Shown here piece after piece: positions 46,005 through 58,134 of a stretch of 64,000 bases of DNA. The stretch covers positions 124,001-188,000 of the forward strand of contig JARVKI010000030.1 in assembly GCA_036674765.1 (NCBI GenBank). The letters run 5' to 3'. Made by a program: the position numbers and the translations under genes. The notes below the pieces were generated by a model. That model was not told the origin of the DNA and did not search any database. It saw only the letters and a program-made list of their open reading frames with translations. How positions within the stretch are numbered: position 1 is the first letter of the stretch; each line of letters starts with the position of its first letter. The stretch is from Seiridium cupressi. Taxonomy: Eukaryota > Ascomycota > Sordariomycetes > Amphisphaeriales > Sporocadaceae.

Positions 46005-48271
46005 TGCAATGGCGGGCGGGGGAATGCGATCAGACAGTAACCCTATAACACTTCAAGTATGAGTGAAGAAAGGGAATTCAGTCTGCGGCGAGGCATAATC
46101 AGATGGAACCGGCATGTTAAAAGCGCGTGAGCTAGTCATAGTCATCATCGGTAGTGCTTAGGCAGAAGCCCGTCGCGATAAACAGACGCGACCTACCATA
46201 GTGGGGCACACCGCCAACACAATTGGCACTGCCACCTGCTATTTAAAACCCCAATAGCGACGCAAATGAAATTGTTTCAAAATTGATCAGGTTTCCATAC
46301 AAATCTACCTTTCACATTGTATCAGGTACGAATCATTCTTTGGTAGTATGGTAGTTGCTTTAATTACCATTGCCTCACAGAACCAAAGTTTGGCAGTAAT
46401 TAAGTGTCATTTATAGTTCGAATAATATGCCTAGTATTTACAATCAGCCTGGTGATTATTCATGATCACTCAAGAATTTTCTTAATTACCAGCTAATTGT
46501 AGATGACGAACCGTCTGTACTCAAGTATGGATGACCGGCACCATCGAGAGATCCATCATACGTTGGGCACTTTAGTCATCAGATGACTTATCACCAACGT
46601 GCCACCGAGTACGCCTGAGTAAGGTTCTATGGGCATGAGTAACAACATCTACACTAGTCCATCGACGCCAGAAGCACAAGATTACGTGGCCAGCGCACCA
46701 AGTAATGAAGCAGCCAAGAGCGAGAGCTTCATGCTATAATCCAACATCGATTCAAGCTTGGAGGATGGACCTGTCTGTTAAAGCGAGGATGTCTGGGACG
46801 AGTTCCAACTCCCCAGCCAATTATTCGTGAAGGCTGTTTCCCATGAGCATAGGACGATCGAGGCTCCTATTTAAGTGAGTGGCTTGCGAGTTACGATACA
46901 GCTGCCCTGCAAAAAGTTGAGAACTTAATTGCTGATGGTATGAGTAAGCATCTGTGATCGCTCTGAGTCCGAGGCTCTGGTTTCATTTTACGATGCTGGC
47001 GGACCATCTATTGGAGAGATGAGGAACCAATGATACTACGCGGACTAGGCTATACTGGGCGAAGAAATTGTAAAGCGCTGATGCTTCTATTATTGAAAGT
47101 TGTGAGATATTGATTCGTGTTCACAGGGGTCTGTTAGCTGCGAACCGTCGCCCAGTCACCTAACCTGTACACATACTTCCACCACCGTATATGACCATCA
47201 GCCGTCGAATCGATCTTTTCAAGACCCCGAATTGACCATGGTTTTCATGGCATCGGTGCTGTACTCTCTGTTACTATCAGCATTGTGGCAAAGGCGTCTC
47301 AATAGCATATTTCTTTGGACAACCGCATAATTGATGGTACGACGGCCCATAGCGACGATTTTAGTGTGATTCATGTAAGATTCGAGGGTAAATGGCCATT
47401 GCCTGTTCGTCCGAAATAAAATAATAGGATATGACTGAGTATTACCTTAACTTGCGTTGTATAGCAGTATTTGATGTGTAGCTTAGCCACTGTCACCAGG
47501 ATATAGACTAAACCCGAGGACCCGGGGCGAGTATATATACCATGCACGTCTGTAAGCTTTGTGTGCCATGTCTCTCTACATTGCCACGTCACTGCTTGAT
47601 AGGGGCCAGCCCAAAGCCTTTGACTTTTCCGGCTTTCATCAATATTAGCCATTCCCCGAAGAAAGCGGTCCCCTGCGGTTGGCATTGACAATCGCCAGAT
47701 TAAAATAGCTACTTTGGAAACGTATCTGCTTATTCTTTGCTACGTGAGAAAAATTCGAGTGAAATCAACCGAGATGGTAGAGCTTGGGGCACTGTTGAGG
47801 GCAGTCATGGAAGGATCATCCATTAAATTTCTTTGCCAGAACCAATCTGGTTTCAGTCTGATAGAGACAGAATGCGCATTTCATCAGTAAGTGGTGCGCG
47901 GCGGAGAGTTGAGATCATATGTCGACGCCTCACTTTCAAAAGAGTTAGGATTGACGATAACACCTATCTGGAAGTTTCGAGGTTCACAGCGTGGTGGACG
48001 GGTGTGCGTGCAGTTGCAACTGGTCCCACGAAGCCGTTCCGATCACCGCGGAATCGGAAAGCAGTGGGGTCGCGGGGTTGCCAGCAGCAGGCGGATAGCG
48101 CCGGCATCTGCCCCCGCGCTGTTACGGTTTGAGAGGCAGCTTCTTGCTGGCGTAGCAGAAAGTATAAGTCGGAGACCTTGCAACGCAGCTCGTGGTTCTC
48201 GGTGATATCAATCGAATATTGCTACCTGCTAGAGTTCGTCTAGGCCTCGTGAAAGGCAAATACCTATCAAA
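46005..48271. other. Gene-poor stretch with a possible unidentified coding relic
   Basis: Mostly AT-rich. From about 46627 a plus-strand frame (MGMSNNIYTSPSTPEAQDYV) continues, through several in-frame stops, into SNIDSSLEDGPVC, SEDVWDEFQLPSQLFVKAVS and later EALVSFYDAGGPSIGEMRNQ. The composition looks like a real but decayed protein of no family I know. Nothing else is recognised up to the fumarylacetoacetase promoter. Confidence 0.3.
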
Positions 48272-49600
48272 ATGTCAACCTGGGTCCCAGATGTGTCGCC
48301 CGAGAGCCCATTCTCGTTGGCTAATATTCCCTTCGGCATCATCACAACGGAACACGACTCGACAAAACGCGCTGCAATTGCAATCGGCTCATACGTGGTG
48401 GATCTTAAGGCGCTGTCGCAATCGAAGAGTCTCATCCCGGGGCAGGATGATGTATTTAGCCAACCCACACTGAATGCCTTTGCGGCTTTAGGCAGGTCAG
48501 CCCATCGGGACGTGCGCAAGGTACTACAAGACATTCTGGCCTCTGATACAAAGTATGCCGAGGCATTAAAGGACAACGAGGAATTGCGCCAGAAGGCCTT
48601 GATCCCCCAGAATAAGGTGAAGCTGCACTTGCCCATGAGCATAGGCGACTACACGGACTTCTACGCCGGCTACAACCATGCGTACAACGTAGGCGTCCTG
48701 TTTCGAGGACCGGCCAATGCTCTGCAACCCAACTATACACACCTACCTGTTGGCTACCATGGACGTGCTTCCAGCATCGTGGTCTCGGGGACGCCCATCC
48801 GTCGGCCGTGGGGACAGATCCTGCTCGACCCGACTGCTGAGCCGAAACAGCCAACAACAGCCCCATGCAGGCGACTGGATATCGAGTTGGAGCTGGGATG
48901 CTTCATCTGCAAGCCAAACCCGCTTGAAGATCCCATCGCAGTTGAAGATGCAGAGGAGCACATCTTCGGTTATGTGTTACTAAACGATTGGAGTGCACGG
49001 GATATCCAGGCATGGGAATACGTGCCGTTAGGTCCCTTCAACGGCAAGAACTTTGCTTCGACGATCAGCCCCTGGGTAGTCCTTGCAGACGCGCTAGAGC
49101 CATTCCGAACAAAGGGGCTGGAGAACAAGACGCCTCTCCAGGACTATCTGAAGGAGGCCAAAGAAGAGACAGCTCTCGATATCAAGCTGGAGATTGACTT
49201 GACTAGTAAGTCGACTTTGCTCTCGGGGATATGAATAACGCAATGCTAAGAATAGACAGCGCCCGAAGGTGACACAACCACGATAGGCACCACCAGCTCC
49301 AAGCATCTGATGTGGTCGTTCCCACAAATGATCGCGCATCATACGCTAGGAGGATGCAACCTCAACACAGGGGATCTGCTGGGGTCAGGCACAATCAGTG
49401 GCACAGAGCCTTCTGAGAGAGGAAGTCTGCTGGAGATGAACGAGGGCGGGAAGAGGGATATTATGATTGCGGGGATGAACGTGCGCAAGTTCTTGAAGGA
49501 TGGCGACACCGTAACACTGCGTGGTGTATGCGGGAAGGAAGGCGGGAAGGTGGGCTTTGGTGATTGCACGGGAACCATCTACTCTGCCATCCAGAGATAG
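48272..49600 (+). CDS. fahA: Fumarylacetoacetase
   Basis: A 424-aa cytosolic enzyme that splits 4-fumarylacetoacetate to fumarate and acetoacetate, the last step of phenylalanine/tyrosine/homogentisate breakdown. Exons 48272-49205 and 49260-49600 join in frame; I used the acceptor at 49258-49259, which gives LTTPEGDTTT. Motifs: SIGDYTDFYAGYNHAYNVG with Asp129 (metal) and His136 (catalytic base), PVGYHGRASSIVVSGT, RRLDIELELGCF (metal-binding glutamates) and LLNDWSARDIQAWEYVPLGP. The C-terminal half has GGCNLNTGDLLGSGTISG. All residues are present. The usual partners (homogentisate dioxygenase, maleylacetoacetate isomerase) are not in this window. A zinc-cluster regulator follows on the same strand at 50.5 kb. 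It could be the only copy or a secondary one. Confidence 0.93.
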
Positions 49601-50478
49601 ATGATCCTTGACCGATGGGCTGATCTGGTATGAATTGGCGAGAGCCGGAAGCCGCTTGACCCCACTGCTAAGAGCTTTCAAGCCCATGCGAGTATTATTA
49701 GCTGCATTCCACTTTGAAGAGACCAACACGGAAGGATTGAGACATTAATATGGCTAGGTGCAAAAAAATATCGTGCACGCAAGTCCATCTCCAGCGGTAG
49801 GGGTTTGGTCTGGGGTGTCGGGCATGCAGCGCTGTTGGGATTCTGCCTCGAGTTGATGCATGGTCGTGCCCATCGAGCCCCTGTGTTAGGGCTCGAGCCG
49901 GCGAATCGGAAATTGTTTTCATCACGACAAAGTCTAGTGGACGCCCATAGTCAGGGATTAACCACATGGCAGGTCAAGCGGCTGAGTGGAAAGCTGAAAG
50001 CTGCAGCACGTCCCCGGCCTCATTAGCCTGGTTTATAAATCTGCGTACCATGTACAATGAATGCATCCTTCAGGTAAGGCTGTTCATCAATATTGACCCA
50101 GGAGGCCACCATCAAGCGCTCCTCGAGTGTTCATGACTGTGACGTATGTGCACTACACAAAACCACGATGATATATTTTGACAGATTCTCCAAGGATGGA
50201 GTGACAATAAACAATCCAAGCCCCACCCACCGAGACAGCCCCGAGGGTGAGAGAGCGTGTCACGTGATCATGGAGAGGATCCTAGGATTAACGATCAACT
50301 TGCCAATGCCGAAGCAACCCCTGTCCTAGGCGGAGACGTAGCGGAATTCGCGGATCACCCTCGAAATCTCAGATCATTGACGGGCGGAGAAGCGCCTCGC
50401 CAACAATTGGAACACGCGCAGCCAAACACGACGAGGAAGGGCGACTGTCGAGCAGACAAAGAGCGAGGGGAATCAGGA
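49601..50478. other. Intergenic
   Basis: About 880 nt. The regulator's frame extends upstream to 50257 without an ATG before 50479, so part of this stretch is its leader. No other gene was recognised. Confidence 0.4.
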
Positions 50479-53232
50479 ATGGATCTCCTGGAAAACCAGG
50501 TCAACGACCTGAAATACCTTAGCCAGAGCGCCATCACCCCCCTGGCCGAATCGACTTGCTTCACGCCGCAAAGCGCTGCCTCTCCCGTTTCCGCGGTCGG
50601 CCATAATTCCGCGCAGCATCACCAGCAGGGTCAAGCTTCGAGCTCATCCGACAACAATGCAGCCACAGCTGCTGGCCACAAAAGAAAGGATATAGATGAC
50701 AGCCCCAATGCCGGCAGTAAGCAGCAGAGGAGCAAGCGCAATCGGTACATCTCCATCGCCTGGTAAGTCGGACTGTTCTCTGGCGTTGCTGCAGTCTTCA
50801 CGTGGTTCTTGGCCTTCGGTCAAGGTCAATCGAGACAAGTGCTCTCTCATAACACTTCACCCGGTCCCACAGAATCCCTGGCAGCTGAACCTTGACTGCT
50901 ATCGATTCAACTGTCAGCTGTGGCTCTCATTTTCTCGGTTGTATATCTATGCTGGGTCGTGGTGCTAATATCATCCCCGTCGCAGTAACGAATGCAAGCG
51001 TCGCAAGATCAAGTGCAACGGTGAAACACCATGCCAGCGATGCGGCAACCTCAACCTGCAATGCCTTTACGCGCCGAACTGCTGTACCAACAACTTCAAA
51101 GACTCAGAGGAGTTCAAACAGATGAACAACACCGTCTCTCGCCTCCAAGAACAGGTCGAGACCTTATTCAGCAATCTCAATGCCCTCCGCTCTGAAACCT
51201 TGCAGCTAGCCCCCATCCAGGCCCACGATAGATCATTGCCTCTGCCCGCTACAGCGACTGCAGGAACACCGTCTTCCTCAACGTCGGGCGGCCCTCCTCA
51301 CCGAACCGATCTTGCCCTTACCCGACAGCCTCCTGGCTTCAGAGGTCCTACCAGCACAGACTTCAGTCTCGACGTCGCCAAGAATACTCTCCACAAGATG
51401 GGATATAGTAATTTGGGAGAAGAGGTGCCTGACGACAATGCTACTTCCCAAGACGGGACGCCGGGAACCTCGCCAATGCTGGCACCACTTGGGACCCAAC
51501 AGCAACAGGCCTCCCCTGATCCACTATGGGAGTTTGACAAAGACGAGATGATACGACTGTGCCGGGTATACGAGGAGGAGGTTGGCATCATGTACCCGGT
51601 GGTCAGAGTCGAGACGGTCGTGAATCATGCCAAAATTCTGTCTTCGTGGATGGAGGCTGCAAGGAAGCACTTTCTAAACGGCGGACCGCCTGCAGCTCAG
51701 GGTCACGGCATATCGGACCACAAGACTATAATACTCAAGCTGGTCATGTGTAATGCTCTGATCATTGGGGAGGAAGCTGACAGTAACAAGGCCATTAGGC
51801 TTTTGGAAAGCATGCGGCCCATACTGGACAGGATGCTCATGAGCGACCCCAGTGATGTCGGAAACCTGCCCCTTTTAGCTCTGCTGGGCGGCTATCATTT
51901 CCTGGCTAACGACGAAGTACTGGCCTGGAGGGTCATTGGACAATCTCTGCGACACTGTATCGAGCTCGGTCTCCACCGACGAGAGGCCATCTTGCGAATA
52001 CCTGACGAAGAAGACCGCCGCAACGCTATACACACATTCTGGAGTTCGTATGTCTTGGACCGTAGGTGGAGCTTCGGTACAGGTCTGCCATATGTCGTGG
52101 CAGATGATGAGATTGACCCGAATCTTCCCCTGCCGGTAAGTGATCGCGATTCTCCATTGTCTTGCGCCCATTTGACTTAGACAACTAGGATCAACACCCA
52201 TATCTCGTAGCCATGATATCGTATTCGCAGTTGAGCACTAAAGTGTGGCGCCTTGTCAGGCACTTCGAGCCCAATATGGCAATCGATCTCCGCCAAAATG
52301 ATATCGAAGAGCTTGACCATCAAATCAAGCAATGGTACACAGAAGTCCCGGCAGAAGTCCAATTGCAGCTCCCAGATTGGGAATCAATGCCGCCTGATAT
52401 CAAGTCGCCAATGCATTCACAGAAAGAATACAACATCCAGCGTCTTCAGATCTGGACCTATTTACGTCTCAACCAAATCCGAACCTGGTTGCACATGCCC
52501 ATTCTGCACACCCATAGCAGTATCATGGAGAACATCCGCGGCGCTGAGCGAGCTGTCAAACTTGCTCAAAATACGATCAAGTACCTGACTCACCTCAATA
52601 GCACAACGAACATCTATCGCAAGATCCAAGTCTTCTACCACCAGTTCCTGGCATCAGCCATCGCTGTCTTGTTTCTCGCTTCCTGTCATGCTCCCGTCAA
52701 CTTCAGTGCCGCTTGTCGCGACGAGTTCTACATGGCTCTTGAGCTCGTCCGCGACCTCAGTACCAAGTCTTGGGTTTCGCAACGGCTCTGGCGTACCATC
52801 AAATCTCTCAAGGAAGTTGCGCCACGACTTGGGCTTGCCGAAGCCGACGATCCGCACTCCAGTGCTGCATTGGCCATGGCTGGATTGGCCACGGGACATC
52901 TTGCGCAGGCGCCTACAACCCCAGCAGGTTCTGCTGCCCCATTTGCTAGGCCCGTGCCGACGAGTGCACCAGGCAGTGCCGTGCCAGTGGTCGATGGCGC
53001 ACAAAATGGATGGCAGATCTCCAATGAGATGTCGAGAATTTTTGAAGGTTACACGGGCATGAACGGCTTCCCGCCGCCTGCCCTTGACCCAATGGGAGAA
53101 CCGAGCCGTACGGGTACCGAGCTGACGCAGCCTGTTCCCGCTGACGATGGCGCGCCAGTCGGGCCTTTTGGTGTTCCCGTGTCAGGACCTCCGATCGGAA
53201 GTGTTTATAGTCACTTTAGGGACATGTTCTAG
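50479..53232 (+). CDS. Zn(II)2Cys6 transcription factor with fungal-specific domain
   Basis: Predicted 825-aa nuclear regulator. Exons 50479-50762, 50986-52135 and 52189-53232 join in frame (introns GTAAGT of 223 and 53 nt). The zinc cluster CNECKRRKIKC-NGETPC-QRCGNLNLQC (Cys95, 98, 105, 111, 114, 121) has the canonical spacing and is split by the first intron just before its first cysteine. It is followed by a short coiled segment (MNNTVSRLQEQVETLFSNLN) and a Ser/Pro-rich linker. The fungal transcription-factor domain spans about 280-700, with the signature LRHCIELGLHRRE and DRRNAIHTFWSSYVLDRRWS. The C-terminus is Pro/Ala/Gly-rich. The first ATG in the frame was used. Targets are unknown; the nearest metabolic genes are fumarylacetoacetase and the MDR oxidoreductase. 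Confidence 0.88.
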
Positions 53233-53450
53233 ACGTGACTTTCGGGCTGGGGATGTGGTTGTGTACTAATACGTTGATACACTGTACTATACGTGCTTCT
53301 TGTTAGCGTTATATATTTGGAGTTCACTTGGCAGCAGTATCAATGATTTAGACTGTTCGTTTTTTTCTTGCTTTTAACCCCTTTCTGAAAACACCTGCCC
53401 CTAATGGGTCTACTTCTCAATTTCCAACCGTAAGAGTCGGGTATCTAGCA

Positions 53451-53870
53451 CTATTTCTTACGTACGAGCTGGCGCCTGGCCGTTTGAGCGTCTAGGCATG
53501 CTAAAGTTATGTTCGATGTACCTTTGACAGCGGACTCTCGAGTGAAAGATTGGCGACCATCGATATCTAGATAGTCGCCAGAGAGATGTGCAGGCCACTC
53601 AATCTGCTCGGCTCGGCTTATGCATGAGTCTGCGTGGCTAATGGCAGATTCATGAAGTAGCGAGTAGGGCTTTGGCGTGTTGGAAATGGGTAGAGCCTGA
53701 AAGGCAAACGAGACCGTAGCACGATGACTTTCCACTATAATTTCTTTCTCGACGCTTACGCTGTCAAGTGCAGCGAGTTGTGAAGGACCTTCCGGGTCAT
53801 GCGAGTGTACAGCGAGCGATTCTGCGGAAACTTGCCTCAAGACTGGGTTGCCAGTTTGATCAGAGCGGAA
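53451..53870 (-). CDS. 3' exon of an unrecognised gene, no start codon
   Basis: A clean 139-codon frame on the minus strand opens right after a good acceptor (TATGTAG at 53871-53877) with FRSDQTGNPVLRQVSAESLA and runs to a stop at 53451. It includes ESHRATVSFAFQALPIS and KPYSLLHESAISHADSC. It has no in-frame ATG at all. It therefore looks like the last exon of a gene whose upstream exons I cannot find: an ATG-led frame near 54051 (MASREGRTRSYAA) does not join it in phase. The composition is protein-like and I do not recognise the family. It is either a truncated gene or one with unseen small 5' exons. Confidence 0.4.
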   Translation of the reverse strand, partial: FRSDQTGNPVLRQVSAESLAVHSHDPEGPSQLAALDSVSVEKEIIVESHRATVSFAFQALPISNTPKPYSLLHESAISHADSCISRAEQIEWPAHLSGDYLDIDGRQSFTRESAVKGTSNITLACLDAQTARRQLVRKK

Positions 53871-54908
53871 CTACATAAGAAATTCAGGTGTCAGATGCAA
53901 TATTTGACTTTATTGTCAACAGCTTCGGAGTGAGCTTCCCCAGACACACATCGTGATCACATATTGCACGCTTTGAGAACGTCGCTACGGCGGATGCGCG
54001 ATTGTTACATGCTGCATAAGACCTCGTGCGTCCTTCCCGGGATGCCATCGTGTGACCCCTTGGGGGTGGGCGAACTACATGTACCTAAGGCCTGGGATCC
54101 CTTCATGTCGCAATAGGTGCCTCTAGGCACGATATTTCAGCACCAAATGCGCCTTAGCGTAAAGTTTCCAGGGCCCGCCCGGCGACGCGTAAACCTGAAT
54201 CAATGCCCCCCAGTCCTTGTGCCACGCCACATAATGTAGGTTTAACCAATTAATCTATTTTAGGCAATGGCTGCCTGTGCTCATTCTTGTTTTGGTCCAG
54301 TATATGAGGACTCTTGGGACAGGTAGCGTGATTCCTGTGAATTCATCTTTCTCGCTCTCATTCCATCGCTCGCTGACCAGGTCAGTATCACCATCGCACG
54401 GGCTGCTTGTTCACTATACGCTTAAGATCTATGGGATAATCCCAAGGCCATTACACCGGCCCGTAGGCATTGTTACTCGTCTTTTCGGGAAGTCCATAAT
54501 GCACAAAAGTCTCTATTAATATCGCTCTGGGATTTGTAGGCAAAGAGCGCGGTTTGTAAGGTGCTCATCAATATCTCTCTGTCAGGAATAGCTCGTGTCG
54601 CAAGATGCCAAGCTGAGTTCAGTAACTCTTTCGAAGACTGGGATGACAACAGCAGGGTTTCCAACTCACAGTCATGCAACGGATCAAGTGCGGAACACGA
54701 TTCGGGGTCTATCCGATTCACGCAATCGTCATGTCCGCTCAATCGGAGTCATCCGGTAGTGCGTCCGATTTTATCATTGTCCGGCACCGATCTCCAGGCG
54801 ACTTGCATATTTGAATTGGCTCGTCGTTTCATTGGGGCTGGACTTCACATGAACGTAGAGACTGGAAAGACACAGAGTACAGTGTACCCCCCGAGCCGAG
54901 ATCTCAAG
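53871..54908. other. Intergenic and upstream region of the MDR gene
   Basis: The MDR frame is open back to 54561, but the 116 codons before 54909 have no family similarity and are probably untranslated leader. Nothing else is recognised apart from the possible lost exons of the 53.5-kb gene. Confidence 0.4.
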
Positions 54909-55955
54909 ATGAAAGCAATTGTACTACACGCTCATGGTGGTCCCGAGTCCCTCTCCTACGAAGAGGTCCCAGACCCCATCCCGGCGGCTAATGAAGTCCT
55001 TATTCGCGTCATAGCAACTGCTCTGAACCATGTCGACATCGACGTTCGCAACGGGACATCAGGTGTGGAGTCGAGCCAGAGTCTCCCTCATGTTCCCGGC
55101 GTCGACGCCGTCGGAGTCGTACAGTCTGTTGGGTCCTCCGTGTCATTGTGGAAGGAAGGAGACCGAGTGGCACCACACTTCATTTTGCCATGCAGCAAGT
55201 GTCCCAACTGTCGTGGCGGTCGGGAGAATATCTGCACAGCCTCAAAGATCCTTGGACTTACCCACTGGGGTGGATATGCAGATTTTGTGTGCGTTCCCGA
55301 GCATAATCTCGTCGGGATTCCTAATGGTGTAGGCCTCGATGAGGCCGCTGCGGGGATGACTCCATTTTCGACAGCCTGGGAGGCACTGATCGTCACGGCG
55401 GGCTTAAAGGCCGGCGAGACTGTGCTGATTACCAGCGCTGGCGGCGGCGTAGGCAGTCATGCAGTGCAGGTCGCTGCACTGGCCGGGGCCAAGGTCATCG
55501 CGTGCGCTGGGGCCGATTATAAGATCGAGCGGGTTAAGGAGCTTGGTATGGCGGACGAAATCGTGAATTACAAGAAGGAATCATTGGTTGCAGGCGTTAT
55601 GAGGGTCACTGGAGGAACGGGGGTCGACGTGGCCTTTGACGGAATCGGTGGGCAGATCCTCAAGGACTGCATTCAGTGTCTGACCGATGGCGGTCGCATC
55701 GCGAGTATAGGAGCCCACGGCGGTGAGGTGGTGGACATTGACATGATACAGTTCTTCCGAAAGCATCTGACCATGCATGGCTGTGGGCGGTCGACCAGGG
55801 GGACCATGGCGAAAGTTCTGGATTTGATGGCTAGGCGCAAATTGGTGCCCATCGTCGACCGAAAGTACCCATTGAGGCAAGCAAAAGATGCGCATGAGGT
55901 GATGGAGGGACGAGAGTTCTGTGGAAGGATCCTACTTCTACCCAATTGCCAATAG
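54909..55955 (+). CDS. Medium-chain NAD(P)H oxidoreductase, zinc-dehydrogenase type
   Basis: A 348-aa single-exon MDR enzyme. The N-terminal GroES-like domain has VLHAHGGPESLSYEEVPDP and ALNHVDIDVRNG. The four-cysteine structural-zinc lobe is LPCSKCPNCRGGRENIC. The Rossmann domain has TSAGGGVGSHAVQVAALAGA and DVAFDGIGG, and the C-terminus ends with FCGRILLLP. The ADH catalytic-zinc ligands are replaced (NHVD in place of the usual Cys motif and GVDAVG in place of GHE), as in quinone-oxidoreductase-like members that keep only the structural zinc. It probably reduces an activated carbonyl or enone with NADPH; the substrate is unknown. The ATG at 54909 fits relatives. It is different from the LovC-like reductase at 11 kb. 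Confidence 0.87.
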   Translation: MKAIVLHAHGGPESLSYEEVPDPIPAANEVLIRVIATALNHVDIDVRNGTSGVESSQSLPHVPGVDAVGVVQSVGSSVSLWKEGDRVAPHFILPCSKCPNCRGGRENICTASKILGLTHWGGYADFVCVPEHNLVGIPNGVGLDEAAAGMTPFSTAWEALIVTAGLKAGETVLITSAGGGVGSHAVQVAALAGAKVIACAGADYKIERVKELGMADEIVNYKKESLVAGVMRVTGGTGVDVAFDGIGGQILKDCIQCLTDGGRIASIGAHGGEVVDIDMIQFFRKHLTMHGCGRSTRGTMAKVLDLMARRKLVPIVDRKYPLRQAKDAHEVMEGREFCGRILLLPNCQ

Positions 55956-56568
55956 TTCCTTGCATATCGGTTAGCTGGCCCGATGCGTTATCATACGGCC
56001 AAACGTGGGGAGCGTCGCGTGGGCGTTCTCGTAGGCACAATACAATATCCGACACAAACGACGGTAGACGCGCCCTCTTCAACGGCAAAATAAGTTTAAA
56101 AGTATTGTGTAATAAATTCAAAGTGGCGCATTAAACCTTGTCATTTCTTTCAATGCCAAATGGACGGTATAGTTGGACTGATAGTTTGCTACTATGCTGC
56201 AATATTGTCTGGAGCGTGCATGTTTGCTGAGATGATATGATGCGGCTTGGCGTCAAAACAACGTGGCATTTCTTTTTGGCAGTCCGCTAACTCGCGCCTG
56301 GGAATAACGGGTACCAAGGCAGACTTTACCACCAACTCATTTCCCGACGAGGCGCAGGCGCGTATAGATACAGCAACGACGGAACTTTGAGCCGACATCG
56401 TCTGTATACTGCCCCAATTTGATTTGCCAAGTCGCTTAATTACTGCACGTCCCTTCGATATATACCTCGTGGTATACGCTGCACTGCTATTTGCAAAGAT
56501 GCAGCGGTTGCAAATCCCAGGTCCCACGAAACTCGGACACTAGTCCGGGATGAAGCAGGTGGAACCAA
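55956..56568. other. Intergenic
   Basis: About 610 nt between two plus-strand genes, containing the 3' end of the oxidoreductase and the promoter of the F-box gene. No gene seen. Confidence 0.4.
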
Positions 56569-58134
56569 ATGGCGTCTCTGCTCGATTGCCCCGAGGAACT
56601 CCTAATCTGCATTTTTGATTCGACGCCACGATCTGGGCTAAGGTCACTCTCGTTGGTCAACCGGCGCATGCGTCAGAGCGTTGAGTCCTACTTGTACACG
56701 ACTGTCGAGTTCCTCTGGGAGAACGTTTATGAGCCCACTCCGATCCCGTTATTTCTCAGGACTATTATACGCAGGCCAGAACTAGGAAATCGGGTGCGAA
56801 GTCTTGCGCTCAGAGGGACCGCTCTATATCCGCCCCCGCATGAGCGAAGTCTCCCATGGGAAGGGGAGTCCCCTCCGAAGGTCATTATCGATGAAGCTGT
56901 GAACCAAGAATTGATTGCAGCAGTAAAGGGAACATACGTGTGAGTGCATAGCACCTGGAGCCCTTAGACTAGCTTGGCTGTTTAGGGACTTGCAGGAGCT
57001 TCTACATATTGCTTCCACATTAGACTTCTGTTGGGGATCGAGAAACTTGGAAATCCTAACTAATCAGACAATAGTTCGTTCAAAGATTTGTGGATATGGG
57101 GACTCCGCTCTAGAACGATGGATGCCTTTGTGGCTCTGCTGCTTTCGCGACTCCCTAACCTCGAGAAATTCTATTATGGTCCGAACTTTGCCGGCGATAC
57201 CCAACTCACCGGCATGATGCTGAGAGCAGCTCTGTGCGACAACAGCCGTCAACAATTCAAGCAGGAACTGCCCGAATTCGTTCGCCTGGAGGAGGTGACA
57301 TGGTGTGGTGCCGTGGACCCGTGTTTCCGTAACAGACCCGTCAATACTCGCGATGCATTATCCATATTTTACCTTCCCAACGTGAAGCGAGTGGAGGCTC
57401 ATATCGCAGAACCAATATCTTTCTCCTGGCCTGCTGGTGCACCGGATCCTTTACATCTCACGTCACTGGACCTGACTCATGTCCCCGAATCACTACTCGA
57501 GGAGCTCCTCAAGGTCACGCGAGGGCTCAAGTCACTTCGGTGGCGCTGGTATCATACAGATACGGGTCCTGAATCCAGCCTAAACGAGGAACCGATACAC
57601 GAAGATATTACAATCAACCTCGACCGATTCATGATGGCCATGTACCACGTCCGTAACACCCTCACAGAGCTAACGATATACGGCGGGGAAGACACGGGCG
57701 ACGAAGCGATGAGCGATAACCGTCCAGATCTATCAATACAAGGTTCCCTACGCGGGATCGTTCAATTCGACAAGCTGGTTAAGTTTGAGGTGCCAGTATC
57801 CTTACTCATGAGCCCTTTTGAGGAGGTTCATTCCGACATCCAGATAGAGGGTGTGCTGCCGCCGAATGTCGAAGTCCTTCACATCAAGGATGACTCCGAA
57901 TACTATCCGACCGAGTGGGACGGCGAGAGCCTTTTTCCTCTCATAGAATCATGGCTGAGGAGCGGTCATTGGAAACAAGTCAACCCGCATCTCAAAGGGT
58001 TTTCAATGGCGATAGCTTCTCAATCCCCTGCGGGTGGTTGGAGCCCGTTCTTGAGCCAATCAGTCGAACAAATGTGCAAGGACGCTGGCATTAGGTACGA
58101 TTTCGCCAAGTATGATTGGGAATTTGGTTCATAG
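56569..58134 (+). CDS. F-box domain protein
   Basis: Predicted 476-aa protein, probably a substrate adaptor of an SCF ubiquitin ligase. It opens with an F-box: SLLDCPEELLICIFDS, then LRSLSLVNRRMRQSVESYLY (residues 3-45). The rest is a leucine-rich-like fold with repeated predicted strand-loop units (for example LPNLEKFYYGPNF, LTSLDLTHVPESLLEELLK, LTELTIYGGEDTG) and an end at DWEFGS. The best splice model has an intron from GTGAGT at 56940 to an AG at 57073-57074 (135 nt), giving exons 56569-56939 and 57075-58134. A second model with an extra small exon is possible because part of the intron also reads plausibly. Proteins of this type expand rapidly in fungi and the targets are unknown. Confidence 0.82.
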
